NCBI GenBank assembly: GCA_910578585.1
Contig: CAJTRG010000012.1
Location: 13,202 to 77,201 of the forward strand
Length of the DNA: 64,000 nucleotides
DNA from: an uncultured Mailhella sp.
GTDB taxonomy: Bacteria > Desulfobacterota > Desulfovibrionia > Desulfovibrionales > Desulfovibrionaceae
Direction of reading: 5' to 3'
In this document: positions 44,109-52,371 of the stretch, in pieces
Position numbering within the stretch: position 1 is the first letter of the stretch
Layout of the letters: each line of letters opens with the position of its first letter
Translations under genes and position numbers: made by a program
The notes under the pieces: generated by a model
What the model was told of the DNA's origin: nothing
The model's input: the letters and a program-made list of their open reading frames with translations, nothing else
Databases searched by the model: none

Positions 44109-44930
44109 ATGGATATAGATAATAATGTAATGCCTAAGGTTATTACGGTAACATCCGGGAAAGGCGGGGTTGGCAAGACAAATATTTCTGTCAATCTTGC
44201 ATGCGTATTAGCAAAGCTGGGAAAGCGAGTTGTTCTTGTGGACGCTGACCTTGGACTTGCCAATGTGGACGTAATTTTAGGTTTGACCCCGCAATACAAT
44301 ATTTATGATTTATTCAAGGGGAAAAATCTTTCTGAGATTTTATATGATACACCCTATGGTTTTCAAATTTTGCCTGCCTCTTCCGGGGTAAGTGATATGA
44401 TGACCCTGGAAACCGGACAAAAACTCGAGCTTTTGGAAGCATTTGATGATTTTGATGAAAAAATTGATTATTTGCTTGTTGATACTGGAGCGGGTATCCA
44501 TGATAATGTTTTATACTTTAACGTTGCGTCTCAGGAACGTATTGTGGTTTTGACCACAGAACCAACGTCGCTGACAGACGCTTATGCCCTGATTAAAGTG
44601 TTAAAACAGCGGCATGGAGTATCCACGTTTAAAGTACTTGTTAATGTTGCCTCAAGTGAAGCCATGGCAAAAGAAATGTTTTCTCGTTTATATGCTGCCT
44701 GTGATCATTTTCTTGAGGGGGTAAATTTGGATTATCTTGGATTTATTCCAAAAGATACAACAGTTCGTAAATCTATTATGGCACAAGTCCCATTTTGTAT
44801 TGGCGAACCAAATTCAAATGTTACAAAAGCATTGGAAAAAGTAGCACAATTAGTTCAAAACTTTGACGATCCAAACACAGTTGATGGAAATATAAAATTT
44901 TTCTGGAAAAAACTGCTCTTTAGGGGATAG
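44109..44930 (+). CDS. flhG: MinD-like ATPase FlhG/FleN
   Basis: The 273-residue protein has the deviant Walker A SGKGGVGKTN at 16-25, VDADLGLANVDVILGL near 41 and LLVDTGAGIHDNV near 118. FlhG limits flagellar number by acting on FlhF and the flagellar regulator. It lies between flhF and fliA, its usual place, and ends with basic residues (FFWKKLLFRG) that may form the membrane-binding helix. Confidence 0.9.
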   Translation: MDIDNNVMPKVITVTSGKGGVGKTNISVNLACVLAKLGKRVVLVDADLGLANVDVILGLTPQYNIYDLFKGKNLSEILYDTPYGFQILPASSGVSDMMTLETGQKLELLEAFDDFDEKIDYLLVDTGAGIHDNVLYFNVASQERIVVLTTEPTSLTDAYALIKVLKQRHGVSTFKVLVNVASSEAMAKEMFSRLYAACDHFLEGVNLDYLGFIPKDTTVRKSIMAQVPFCIGEPNSNVTKALEKVAQLVQNFDDPNTVDGNIKFFWKKLLFRG

Positions 44931-44933
44931 AGA

Positions 44934-45683
44934 ATGACGCCTTGGTTAGAAATGGAAAATGGAGAAAGAGTTTGGGAAGACTTTTCCTCTATTGAAAAAG
45001 AAATTCTTGTGAAGCATTACGCGCCGCAAATTCGCTATGTTGCATATAGAATGAAAACAAAATTGCCTAAGCATATTGATATGGCTGAGCTTATCAGTGC
45101 CGGTACGCTTGGGCTTATGGAATCACTCAAAAAATATCAGGCTGATCTTGGTATACGTTTTGAAACCTATGCAGAAAGCAGAATACGCGGTGCAATGCTT
45201 GATGAACTCAGACGTTTAGACTGGTTTTCTCGCGGTCTTAGACAGCGTGTGCGCCAAATTGACGAAGCCATGTGGCAGCTTGAGCAGGAACTTGGCCGAG
45301 TTCCAACCGTTGAAGAAGTTCATGAAAAGACGGGTCTCAGCGAACGGGAAATTCACCAGGGCATGGAAGCTTTGCAAAGCCAGCTTGCTATTCCGCTTGA
45401 CAGCATTGAAGATACCTTGGCCAACGAGCCAGACAGAAATGGCGAGCCTTTCCACGATACAGTTTTCAATGAATTATCTGAAAAAATTGCATCGCTCATT
45501 GATAGATTGACAGATAAAGAAAAATTGGTACTATCTCTTTATTACACTGAAGAACTCAATATGAGGGAAGTTGCTGAGGTCTTAGGCGTGACTGAGGGAC
45601 GAGTGTCACAGCTCCATTCGCAAGCAATTTCAAGGTTACGAAGAGAATTTTCTCATAATTTTGGAGAAGATGATTTGTTTTAA
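44934..45683 (+). CDS. fliA: Flagellar sigma factor 28
   Basis: The 249-residue sigma-70-family protein has region 2 (YVAYRMKTKLPKHIDMAELISAGTLGLMESLKKY, then FETYAESRIRGAMLDELRRLDWFSRGLR), region 3 and region 4 (LTDKEKLVLSLYYTEELNMREVAEVLGVTEGRVSQLHSQAI). It directs late flagellar and chemotaxis genes. It follows flhG by three bases. A promoter of its own class is seen right after its stop. Confidence 0.93.
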   Translation: MTPWLEMENGERVWEDFSSIEKEILVKHYAPQIRYVAYRMKTKLPKHIDMAELISAGTLGLMESLKKYQADLGIRFETYAESRIRGAMLDELRRLDWFSRGLRQRVRQIDEAMWQLEQELGRVPTVEEVHEKTGLSEREIHQGMEALQSQLAIPLDSIEDTLANEPDRNGEPFHDTVFNELSEKIASLIDRLTDKEKLVLSLYYTEELNMREVAEVLGVTEGRVSQLHSQAISRLRREFSHNFGEDDLF

Positions 45684-45691
45684 CACACTCT

Positions 45692-45718
45692 TAAGAGTTT
45701 AAGAAAAAGTGTCGATAT
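45692..45718 (+). promoter_or_regulatory. Sigma-28-like promoter before cheY
   Basis: TAAG at 45692-45695, 15 bases, and GTCGATAT at 45711-45718 match the sigma-28 consensus TAAA-N15-GCCGATAA at 9 of 12 positions. It stands nine bases after the fliA stop and 41 bases before the cheY start, so cheY and fliL could be induced by FliA. Confidence 0.5.
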
Positions 45719-45759
45719 ACTTTTTACTGTTCTAAAACGAGTAAAAGACGAGGGAAATT

Positions 45760-46140
45760 ATGGGATTTGATCCAAATATGCAAGTACTTGTTGTTGATGA
45801 TTTTTCTACAATGCGCCGTATTGTTAAAAATATTCTCCGCCAACTGGGATTTAATAATATTGTTGAGGCCGATGACGGCACAACAGCTTGGGAAATTCTG
45901 CAAAAACAAAAAATTGATTTTATTGTTTCTGACTGGAATATGCCTCAAATGACAGGTATTGAACTTCTTAGAAAAGTTCGCGCTGATGAAAGAATCGGAC
46001 ATTTGCCATTTTTGATGGTTACCGCTGAAGCTCAACAAGAAAACATTTTGGAAGCAGCTCAGGCAAAAGTTTCTAACTATATTGTAAAACCTTTTACAGC
46101 AGATACGCTGAAAAAGAAAATTGATAAAATTTTCCCATAA
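45760..46140 (+). CDS. cheY: Single-domain response regulator CheY
   Basis: The 126-residue receiver domain has all key residues: Asp13 and Asp14 (VVDDFSTMRR), phospho-acceptor Asp58 (VSDWNMPQMTG), Thr88 and Lys110 (YIVKPFT). MRRIVKNILRQLG and NMPQMTG are typical of CheY rather than of other receivers. When phosphorylated it should bind the flagellar switch. It is preceded by a sigma-28-like promoter and followed by fliL. Confidence 0.92.
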   Translation: MGFDPNMQVLVVDDFSTMRRIVKNILRQLGFNNIVEADDGTTAWEILQKQKIDFIVSDWNMPQMTGIELLRKVRADERIGHLPFLMVTAEAQQENILEAAQAKVSNYIVKPFTADTLKKKIDKIFP

Positions 46141-46157
46141 AATAAAAGGTGAATGTT

Positions 46158-46877
46158 GTGAGCCAAACTCAAGAAGAAGTCACACAAAACAGCACTCCTG
46201 CTAGTGATGATACCTTGCCTGCTGCCTCTGCCGAGGTTGCTCCAGATCTTTCTCCTGAAAAAGGAGATGAATTTATTGCATCTGGACAAAATAAGGTTGA
46301 GTTAGATCTTGAGGATGCTCCTTTTCTCAACGAAGAACCGGAAGCTCAGGAAGAAAGAAAAACTGAAGCAGCTCAAGGCGATTCTGAGAACAAGGAAACA
46401 ACAGAAGAAGGCGAAAAGCCTAATAAAAAGAAAAAACTGATTATTATTGGTGCGATAGTCGCTGTCTTGCTTCTGATTATTGGTGGGGGGCTTATATTTA
46501 TCTTTTCATCTGATGATGAAATTTTGCCGAATATTATTGTTGTTACAAAACCGGAAGATAATGCTCCTCCCAAAGCGCTGGAATTAAAACTTGATCCATT
46601 TGTTATCCAGTGTATTGACGGTAATGGAAAAATTCATTTTGTGAAAGGTTCTTTCATCCTGAGTACCATTCATGATGATGTTTATTTTGAAATTACCAAT
46701 AATCAAAAAGTGCTGCGTGACGCAATTTATTATTATTTAGAAATTCAAGACCCTGAAGTTCTACTGGATCCAGCTAATCATCAGCTTATCAAGAATGGTC
46801 TCTTTGAAATAGTCAATAAATATGTGATGAGTGGCAGCATTGACCATTTGTACATTGATAGTTTGCTGATTTATTAA
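46158..46877 (+). CDS. fliL: Flagellar basal body-associated protein FliL
   Basis: The 239-residue protein has an acidic cytosolic N-terminal stretch (about 90 residues, longer than in enteric FliL), one membrane helix (LIIIGAIVAVLLLIIGGGLIFIF, about 95-118) and a periplasmic FliL domain (LELKLDPFVIQC, GSFILSTIHDDVYFEI). FliL stabilises the stator/rotor at the basal body. The GTG at 46158 is chosen because AAAAGG lies eight bases before it. Confidence 0.85.
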   Translation: MSQTQEEVTQNSTPASDDTLPAASAEVAPDLSPEKGDEFIASGQNKVELDLEDAPFLNEEPEAQEERKTEAAQGDSENKETTEEGEKPNKKKKLIIIGAIVAVLLLIIGGGLIFIFSSDDEILPNIIVVTKPEDNAPPKALELKLDPFVIQCIDGNGKIHFVKGSFILSTIHDDVYFEITNNQKVLRDAIYYYLEIQDPEVLLDPANHQLIKNGLFEIVNKYVMSGSIDHLYIDSLLIY

Positions 46878-46892
46878 CAAAAAGGCGGATAT

Positions 46893-47210
46893 ATGAGTAA
46901 TGAAATAGTCCCGCTACTTAATGCTCAACAGCAGGGAATGTCAACAACAATCAGCAATATTGCAAACAGGGGTGAAGTTTTCGCGCAAGTTGCCCAGGTT
47001 GTTGTGGCTGAAGTTATTGCAGAAGACAATAAGAAACTTGATAAAGCTGCTGATGATCCGGAGGCAAGTCTGGTTAGCCGTGACGGCGGCAATAAGCAGG
47101 AAAATGCACAGGAAAATTTACAGCAGCGCCATGAAAAAGATGAAAATCTTGAAACATGCCCCTCTCATCATAATCCATTGGCAGGAAAGCTCTTTAGCGC
47201 AAAGGTGTAA
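46893..47210 (+). CDS. Small protein of unknown function in the flagellar operon
   Basis: The 105-residue protein starts after an AAAGGCGGAT site. The first 45 residues look helical (LNAQQQGMSTTISNIANRGEVFAQVAQVVVAEVIAEDN); the rest is polar and probably disordered (Glu/Asn/Gln/Lys-rich). No family is recognised. It sits between fliL and a coiled-coil protein, four bases from the latter, so a flagellar role is likely but unproven. Confidence 0.65.
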   Translation: MSNEIVPLLNAQQQGMSTTISNIANRGEVFAQVAQVVVAEVIAEDNKKLDKAADDPEASLVSRDGGNKQENAQENLQQRHEKDENLETCPSHHNPLAGKLFSAKV

Positions 47211-47213
47211 TCA

Positions 47214-47630
47214 ATGAATTTGCTTGTCTTGGCATTAATTACTGTTGCTGAATTATTTTTGATTATTCTTGTTTTGATTTTTTTCAGACGACTGCGCAAA
47301 TCCGAACAAGTAATGCTTGCCATGCAAAATAATCAGGAAGAGCTCATGGACAGAATGGTGCGCAACGCGAATTTAGAACAGGAACTTGTAGCAACCTTTG
47401 TGCAGCGCCAGGAAGAACTTGAACGCCTTAATATTGCCATGGAAGAACGCATTTTTATGCTCAAAAAACTGATTAAACAAGCAGAAGAAATCAGCCATTC
47501 CCCCTATCTGCTTCGTGAAGTGATCATGAATTCACGCAAAAAAGGCATGAATACAGATATGATAGCGCAAAAAACTGGCCTTGCCAAAGACGAAATTGAA
47601 CTGATTCTTAAAAAAGAAAATTTATTATAA
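47214..47630 (+). CDS. Membrane-anchored coiled-coil protein with C-terminal helix-turn-helix-like end
   Basis: The 138-residue protein has one N-terminal membrane helix (residues 2-24, LLVLALITVAELFLIILVLIFF), a coiled coil (about 28-85, NNQEELMDRMVRNANLEQELVATFVQRQEELERLN) and a C-terminal segment (KGMNTDMIAQKTGLAKDEIELIL) that reads like a small HTH, as in DUF6115/DUF2802-type proteins found in flagellar operons. Last gene before the terminator at 47685. Function is unknown. Confidence 0.7.
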   Translation: MNLLVLALITVAELFLIILVLIFFRRLRKSEQVMLAMQNNQEELMDRMVRNANLEQELVATFVQRQEELERLNIAMEERIFMLKKLIKQAEEISHSPYLLREVIMNSRKKGMNTDMIAQKTGLAKDEIELILKKENLL

Positions 47631-47648
47631 TTATTTTATAAAATTTTT

Positions 47649-47671
47649 TTGGGGGAGATTATCTCCCCCAA
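47649..47671. repeat. G/C-run palindrome after the flagellar operon
   Basis: TTGGGGGAGA and TCTCCCCCAA pair perfectly with a three-base loop. It is the partner of the palindrome at 40246-40270; in both, CCCTCTAAAC-like bases and then a terminator follow. Confidence 0.6.
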
Positions 47672-47684
47672 TCCCTCTAAACGT

Positions 47685-47725
47685 AAAACAGGCATAGACG
47701 TTGTCTATACCTGTTTTGTTTTTTT
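47685..47725 (+). terminator. Terminator of the flagellar operon
   Basis: AAAACAGGCATAGAC (47685-47699) pairs with GTCTATACCTGTTTT (47703-47717), one mismatch, loop GTT, followed by GTTTTTTT. Strong rho-independent terminator. Confidence 0.85.
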
Positions 47726-47932
47726 AGAGTATTTCCAATAAATCTTGCGACTTTTTTATGCAGGGGAAAAACTTTATCTCTGCTGTCCATTTGCGTAATT
47801 GCTCATTCTTCGCAAACGCAAACGACTTCGTCGCCTTCGGTGGCTGAAAAAGTTTCTTCCCCTGCACCCCTTTACAAAACCTTTTAAGCTTTCTTATAAA
47901 AATTTGTTGCAGTAATTTCCGGAAATGCTCTA
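47725..47932. repeat. MITE-like dispersed repeat, copy 1 (complete)
   Basis: The element is about 208 bases and bounded by TAGAGTATTTCC (47725-47736) and its near inverse GGAAATGCTCTA (47921-47932). Inside, TGCAGGGGAAAAACTTT (from 47759) faces AAGTTTCTTCCCCTGCA (from about 47850), so the whole folds back on itself. It codes for nothing obvious. Parts recur at 56970-57108 and 63700-64000. It fills most of the gap between the flagellar operon and the next gene; a further G/C hairpin (48002-48021) lies after it. Confidence 0.65.
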
Positions 47933-48068
47933 GTAATTTTGGATAGAGTTTTTTTATTGACTTCTTGCTTTTATACAATAAAAACAAGTAATGAGGGGGT
48001 ATGGGGAAATTATTCCCCCCATGAAAAGAAAGAGTGTTGTTTAAAGTCTCATTTCTTATATTCATTGA

Positions 48069-48097
48069 TTGACACTATGCAAAGCTTTTTGTATTTT
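48069..48097 (+). promoter_or_regulatory. Sigma70-type promoter for the DHH-CBS-nucleotidyltransferase gene
   Basis: TTGACA (48069-48074), 17 bases, TATTTT (48092-48097), 26 bases before the ATG at 48123. The TTG of the -35 box happens to be in frame with the gene but is not its start. Confidence 0.55.
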
Positions 48098-48122
48098 AAC
48101 CAAAAAGTGCAAAGGCTTTTTA

Positions 48123-50927
48123 ATGAATAAAACACCAAAAAAAACTCTTATCACCTGCCATGGAAATGCTGATTTTGATGCATTGTGTTCTTTATTTGGT
48201 GTTTCTTTTTTTTATCCTGACGCACAAATTGTTTATCCCGGGTCTCAGGAAAAAATCGTCCATGCTTTTATGCGGGAAGTGATTGATCCGCTTTTTACCT
48301 ATGTCAATCCTAAAGACGCTGACCTTGAAGGCATAGAACGTCTTGTTATTGTTGATACTTCTCACACCAACCGTTTACGGCATATTCAGACCCTGCTTGA
48401 CCGCGAGGGAATGAAACATGATGTGGATGAAGAGCAGGAAAGCAAAAATCTCGAAATTATTATTTATGATCATCATCCCAAGCGGAATATAAAAGCGCAT
48501 GGGGGAGTATGCGAGGAAGTTGGTTCAACCTGTACGCTGATTTGTGAAGAAATTCAAAAAAATCCGCAAAAATATCCCTGTGAGCTTCTTTGTTTGCTGG
48601 GGCTTGGCATATATTCTGACACAGGGGCTTTTACCTATAATTCTGTAACGCCGCGTGAAACAAAAGCGCTGACTTGGCTTTTGGAGCAGGGTTTTGAGCC
48701 TAATTTCGTCACTTCCTATGTCAATAAACAAATCAATAAAGAACAGCTTTTTGCTCTGAACGATTTAGTGGAATCTGCGCGCTTTTATGATATTGCAGGG
48801 ATTAAATTTATTCTGGCAAATTCTAAATTTGAAGAATGTTTGTATGATATTGCTTCGTTGACTTCTTTATTTTTGGAAATTTATCCTTGTGATGTGCTTT
48901 TCCTGGTGGCAGCCATGGACGGCAAAGTACAGGTTGTTGCCCGAAGTAAAGATGATGCTGTAGACGTGGGACAAATCATGACTCTGCTTGGCGGAGGCGG
49001 GCATGCCTATGCTGCTGCTGCCACAGTTAAAGATAAAAGTATGCACGAGGTGCTGACCTTTATTGAAAGCCAGATCACTTTATTTTCTCATCGGGATAAG
49101 ACGGTTCGCCGGCTGATGTCTACACCTGTTATGGGAATTGACGAAAGCGACTGCATTGATAATGCCACAGATTTGATGACACGATACGGCTTCAAGGCTG
49201 TACCCATTTGGAATGAAAATACAAAATGCTGTGTAGGTATTTTGGATTATCAGACCTCGGCAAAGGCGGTGAAGCATGGACTTGGCAAGTGCAGCGTAAC
49301 ACAGTTTATGAACAGAAATATTCGCTGCGCCACCCTTGAAACAGATTTGCAGACTCTTCTTGAAATTATTATTGAAGACAAGCAGCGTCTTGTGCCCATT
49401 GTGGATTATCTGCCAAAGGATGAAGAAGAAATTCCCGATGAAGTGCTGAGGGAATTGCCTATTATTGGGGTTGTGACCAGAACTGACCTTGTGACCTTAT
49501 TCCTGGATGAACAAAATACTTCTTCGCCCAAGAAAAAGGCTCATCGCCTTGCAAAGCGCAATGTCCAGAAAATTTTAAGCCTGCGCGCGCCAAAGGAATG
49601 CGTAAAACTTCTGCAAATTGTGGGTGAACTGGCGGATGAAATGGGCGTTTCTGTATACGCGGTCGGAGGCTTTGTTCGTGATTTGATTATGGACAGGGAA
49701 AAATGGCGCTGGCCGCATATGGATATTGACCTTGTGGTGGAAGGGGACGGTATTTTATTTGCCCATTATCTGGCAGGGCACTTGGGCGGACGTGTGCGCG
49801 AGCACAAAGAATTTATGACTGCACTTGTTTTGTTTTCTTCTTCAAAATTGATAGACGGAAATATTATTAATTTGGATTATGAAGAGCAGGAACTTCGGAT
49901 TGATGTGGCAACTGCACGCCTGGAATATTATCAAAGCCCTGCTGTGCTTCCTACTGTGGAACTTTCTTCCATTCGCATGGATTTGACGCGTCGTGATTTC
50001 ACGATTAACGCCATGGCAATCAAGTTGAATACCTCTCATTTTGGCGAGCTGGAAGACTATTTTGACGGGCAGGGGGATATTAAGCAAAAAACTATTCGTA
50101 TTTTGCATGCCTTGAGCTTTGTGGATGATCCCACCAGAGCGCTCCGAGCAATTCGCTTTGAACAGCGCTATGATTTTAAAATTTCCCTGCAATGTGAACG
50201 ACTTATCAGAAATGCCATTGCTCTGAAACTGATCCAAAAATTAGACGGCAAGCGTATTTTCACGGAACTTGAAATTATGCTCGGTGAAGAAAATGTGCTT
50301 GAATGTATTTATCGTATGCAGGATTTGGGCTTGCTTGCTGAAATTCATCCCAGTTTAGATTTATCCCATGAAGCTGATATGGACTTTGTGACAGAAGCCT
50401 TTAAGGTACTTAATTGGTATCGTATGCTTTATCTTACTGAAAAAATTGATAATTTCTTATTCTTCTTGCTGGTGATGAGTAAGGGGGTTTCCACAAGTGA
50501 ATTTAAAGAATTACTGGAAAGATTATGTTTTTCTCCCGGGCAAATTGAAGATTATTTATCCATCCGTTCTCAGCTTATTGGAACGCTGCCAAAGGTTGAA
50601 GAGTGGTTTGTGAAGAAACATTCCATGAGTTCCTTGCACATACTGCTGAAAAATGTTGCAATTGAAGATATTTTATACATGATTGTTCGTCTGGAAAAAG
50701 AACACGGGGAAGAGCTGAAACGGCAGCTTTCCACGTATATTTATCAAATTCGCCATGAAAAAATTGATATTACCGGTAATGATATTATGCAGCTTGGCGT
50801 GGAACAGGGGGCTCGAGTGGGCGAAATCCTGCAAAAAGTTCTTTTGGCAAAAATTGACGGTTTGATTGCCGGCTATGATGAAGAAATTGTCTACGCACAA
50901 GGAATTATTAATAATATTATTCTGTAA
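48123..50927 (+). CDS. DHH phosphoesterase-CBS-tRNA nucleotidyltransferase fusion
   Basis: The 934-residue protein joins three known modules. Residues 1-310 are a DHH/DHHA1 phosphoesterase (CHGNADFDAL, IVDTSHTNR, IIYDHHPKRN, LLGGGGHAYAAAA); about 327-460 hold two CBS domains; from about 500 a class II poly(A) polymerase/CCA-type head (VYAVGGFVRDLI, HMDIDLVVEGDG, MDLTRRDFTINAMA, DPTRALRAIRFEQRY) with helical tail. This architecture is known in deltaproteobacteria and others, where the nucleotidyltransferase adds A or CC to tRNA 3' ends. AAAGG precedes ATG 48123. Confidence 0.88.
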   Translation: MNKTPKKTLITCHGNADFDALCSLFGVSFFYPDAQIVYPGSQEKIVHAFMREVIDPLFTYVNPKDADLEGIERLVIVDTSHTNRLRHIQTLLDREGMKHDVDEEQESKNLEIIIYDHHPKRNIKAHGGVCEEVGSTCTLICEEIQKNPQKYPCELLCLLGLGIYSDTGAFTYNSVTPRETKALTWLLEQGFEPNFVTSYVNKQINKEQLFALNDLVESARFYDIAGIKFILANSKFEECLYDIASLTSLFLEIYPCDVLFLVAAMDGKVQVVARSKDDAVDVGQIMTLLGGGGHAYAAAATVKDKSMHEVLTFIESQITLFSHRDKTVRRLMSTPVMGIDESDCIDNATDLMTRYGFKAVPIWNENTKCCVGILDYQTSAKAVKHGLGKCSVTQFMNRNIRCATLETDLQTLLEIIIEDKQRLVPIVDYLPKDEEEIPDEVLRELPIIGVVTRTDLVTLFLDEQNTSSPKKKAHRLAKRNVQKILSLRAPKECVKLLQIVGELADEMGVSVYAVGGFVRDLIMDREKWRWPHMDIDLVVEGDGILFAHYLAGHLGGRVREHKEFMTALVLFSSSKLIDGNIINLDYEEQELRIDVATARLEYYQSPAVLPTVELSSIRMDLTRRDFTINAMAIKLNTSHFGELEDYFDGQGDIKQKTIRILHALSFVDDPTRALRAIRFEQRYDFKISLQCERLIRNAIALKLIQKLDGKRIFTELEIMLGEENVLECIYRMQDLGLLAEIHPSLDLSHEADMDFVTEAFKVLNWYRMLYLTEKIDNFLFFLLVMSKGVSTSEFKELLERLCFSPGQIEDYLSIRSQLIGTLPKVEEWFVKKHSMSSLHILLKNVAIEDILYMIVRLEKEHGEELKRQLSTYIYQIRHEKIDITGNDIMQLGVEQGARVGEILQKVLLAKIDGLIAGYDEEIVYAQGIINNIIL

Positions 50928-50959
50928 TGCTCACAGGATAAGAATTGAAAGGCTTGATA

Positions 50960-51070
50960 ATGGAAGAAAACTTGTGCTGCTGTGACAAATATCAAAAAAT
51001 TATTATGAAGAAAATGCCTCATTCATCAGAGCGCGTGCTTCAGAATAGAAAAACTGTAATTTTTGGATAA
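50960..51070 (+). CDS. Small cysteine-containing ORF upstream of the HAD gene
   Basis: An ATG at 50960 with GAAAGG about eight bases before it opens a 36-residue frame (MEENLCCCDKYQK ... ERVLQNRKTVIFG) ending three bases before the next gene. Three consecutive cysteines near the start are unusual and could bind metal. Tight spacing and the ribosome site argue for translation. It may be a leader or a remnant. No family is recognised. Confidence 0.4.
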   Translation: MEENLCCCDKYQKIIMKKMPHSSERVLQNRKTVIFG

Positions 51071-51073
51071 GAC

Positions 51074-51694
51074 ATGGTCAGATTTATTTTTGATTTAGAT
51101 GGAACACTGACAAAGAGCGAGACATTGCCGATCATTTCAGAACATTTTTCTTTACAGGAGAAAATTGCAGAACTGACCATGCAGACAGTGCAGGGCAATA
51201 TTCCTTTTGAGGAATCCTTTGTCAGGCGGGTTTCCATATTGAGGAAATGTCCTGTTTCAGAAGTTTCAGAACTTCTTGCAACGGTTGCGCTGCATGAGAA
51301 TGTTCATTCTTTTATCGCAGCACATTCTGAGCACTGCATTATTGCAACAAGCAATTTATTTTGTTGGGTTGATAAACTGACAGAGAAAATTGGCTGCAAG
51401 GCATTTTATTCAGAAGCATTGGTAGAAAATGATACTGTAACAAAAATTACCTCTATTTTGTGCAAGGAATCCGTTGTGGATTTTTATAAGCAGCAAGGCG
51501 ATTTTGTGGTTTTCATTGGTGACGGACATAATGATATGGAAGCCATGCGCCTGGCTGATGTTTCTATTGCTACAGGGCTTGTTCATGCTCCTGCCAAAAG
51601 TATTGTCAGTATTGCTGATTATGTTGTTGATAATGAAGATATCCTGTGTGATTTGCTGAATAAATTACTCAATTTTGAGAACGGGCAGGAATAG
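51074..51694 (+). CDS. HAD-superfamily phosphatase (SerB-like)
   Basis: The 206-residue protein has motif I FIFDLDGTLTKSET (Asp7 nucleophile, Asp9), motif II IIATSN near 93 and motif III FIGDGHNDMEAM near 153, with a small helical cap after motif I as in phosphoserine phosphatases. It should hydrolyse a small phosphorylated metabolite. It differs from SerB in length and cap, so the substrate is not certain. It lies after the fusion gene and before the tRNA. Confidence 0.8.
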   Translation: MVRFIFDLDGTLTKSETLPIISEHFSLQEKIAELTMQTVQGNIPFEESFVRRVSILRKCPVSEVSELLATVALHENVHSFIAAHSEHCIIATSNLFCWVDKLTEKIGCKAFYSEALVENDTVTKITSILCKESVVDFYKQQGDFVVFIGDGHNDMEAMRLADVSIATGLVHAPAKSIVSIADYVVDNEDILCDLLNKLLNFENGQE

Positions 51695-51792
51695 TCGGTG
51701 CTGCTGCATTTTGACATAAAAGTACAACAAATGAACACAAAGAAATAACTTGACTTTTTGCTTGAATTTTATAAATTAATTCTTCTCAAGCG

Positions 51793-51867
51793 GAACCTTA
51801 GCTCAGTTGGTAGAGCTACCGGCTCATAACCGGTTGGTCGCAGGTTCAACCCCTGCAGGTTCCACCA
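51793..51867 (+). tRNA. tRNA with CAT anticodon (elongator Met or Ile2)
   Basis: GGAACCT pairs with AGGTTCC in the acceptor stem; the D-arm (TAGCTCAGTTGGTAGAGCTA), a five-base anticodon stem ACCGG/CCGGT with loop CTCATAA, and T-arm GCAGG-TTCAACC-CCTGC are all present, and CCA is encoded at 51865-51867. The first base pair is G-C, so it is not the initiator. CTTAGCTCAG and TTGGTCGC resemble tRNA-Ile2, whose C34 becomes lysidine, but elongator Met cannot be excluded by eye. Confidence 0.9.
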
Positions 51868-51875
51868 TTTATTTC

Positions 51876-51912
51876 AAGGACTTATGGAGTGATTTTCATA
51901 AGTCCTTTTTTG
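51876..51912 (+). terminator. Terminator of the tRNA gene
   Basis: AAGGACTTATG (51876-51886) pairs perfectly with CATAAGTCCTT (51897-51907), followed by T-run. It starts nine bases after the tRNA CCA. Confidence 0.85.
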
Positions 51913-51957
51913 TTTGTGACATTTTTGCGGCAAAATATTTTGTTTATAGCACAAAAA

Positions 51958-51985
51958 AAGCCTCATTACGAATGAGGCTTTTCTT
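51958..51985. terminator. Second hairpin terminator after the tRNA
   Basis: AAGCCTCATT (51958-51967) and AATGAGGCTT (51971-51980) with a three-base loop, A-run before and T-rich after, so it can stop transcription in both directions. Confidence 0.7.
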
Positions 51986-52371
51986 GTTGTATCTAATTTA
52001 AGGTCTTTTCAGAATTGATTATTTAAATACGTTCACCGTCCTTATTTGAATGGTATTGCGTATAAATATATTATATCCCCTCAGTGTTTACCGATTATAA
52101 TAAATTTTTACGCAACACCAATTAATAGGGTTATGAAGCATTCTATTGTTCATAACAGTTCCATAATCCATACCGATGTAAAATAATTAGCAAATAGCAT
52201 GCCAAAAAATTTTATATTATATTTCAGTATGTTATAGAAATACAAATATGTCGAGACTGGTTCTTTTTGTTCCAACAATTTTAGAAAGTGTTTCATTTTT
52301 ACCCATAATGTATTGATGCCTCGATTTGATTTTTATGATTTTTTCCTTTATTGAATAATGAGGAAGAGGCA
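51986..52371. other. Non-coding AT-rich interval before the TSUP cluster
   Basis: Apart from GAGGAAGAGG just before the first permease start I see no gene, repeat or clear promoter here. A frame that seems to begin at 52351 uses TTG and only extends the permease by seven codons. Confidence 0.5.

Noticed and set aside
48069..48122. TTG start extending the DHH-CBS fusion by 18 codons
   Set aside because: It coincides with a TTGACA-N17-TATTTT promoter; ATG 48123 has AAAGG before it.
48123..50927. Assembly artefact joining unrelated genes
   Set aside because: DHH-CBS-poly(A) polymerase fusions are an established architecture, and all three parts have intact motifs.
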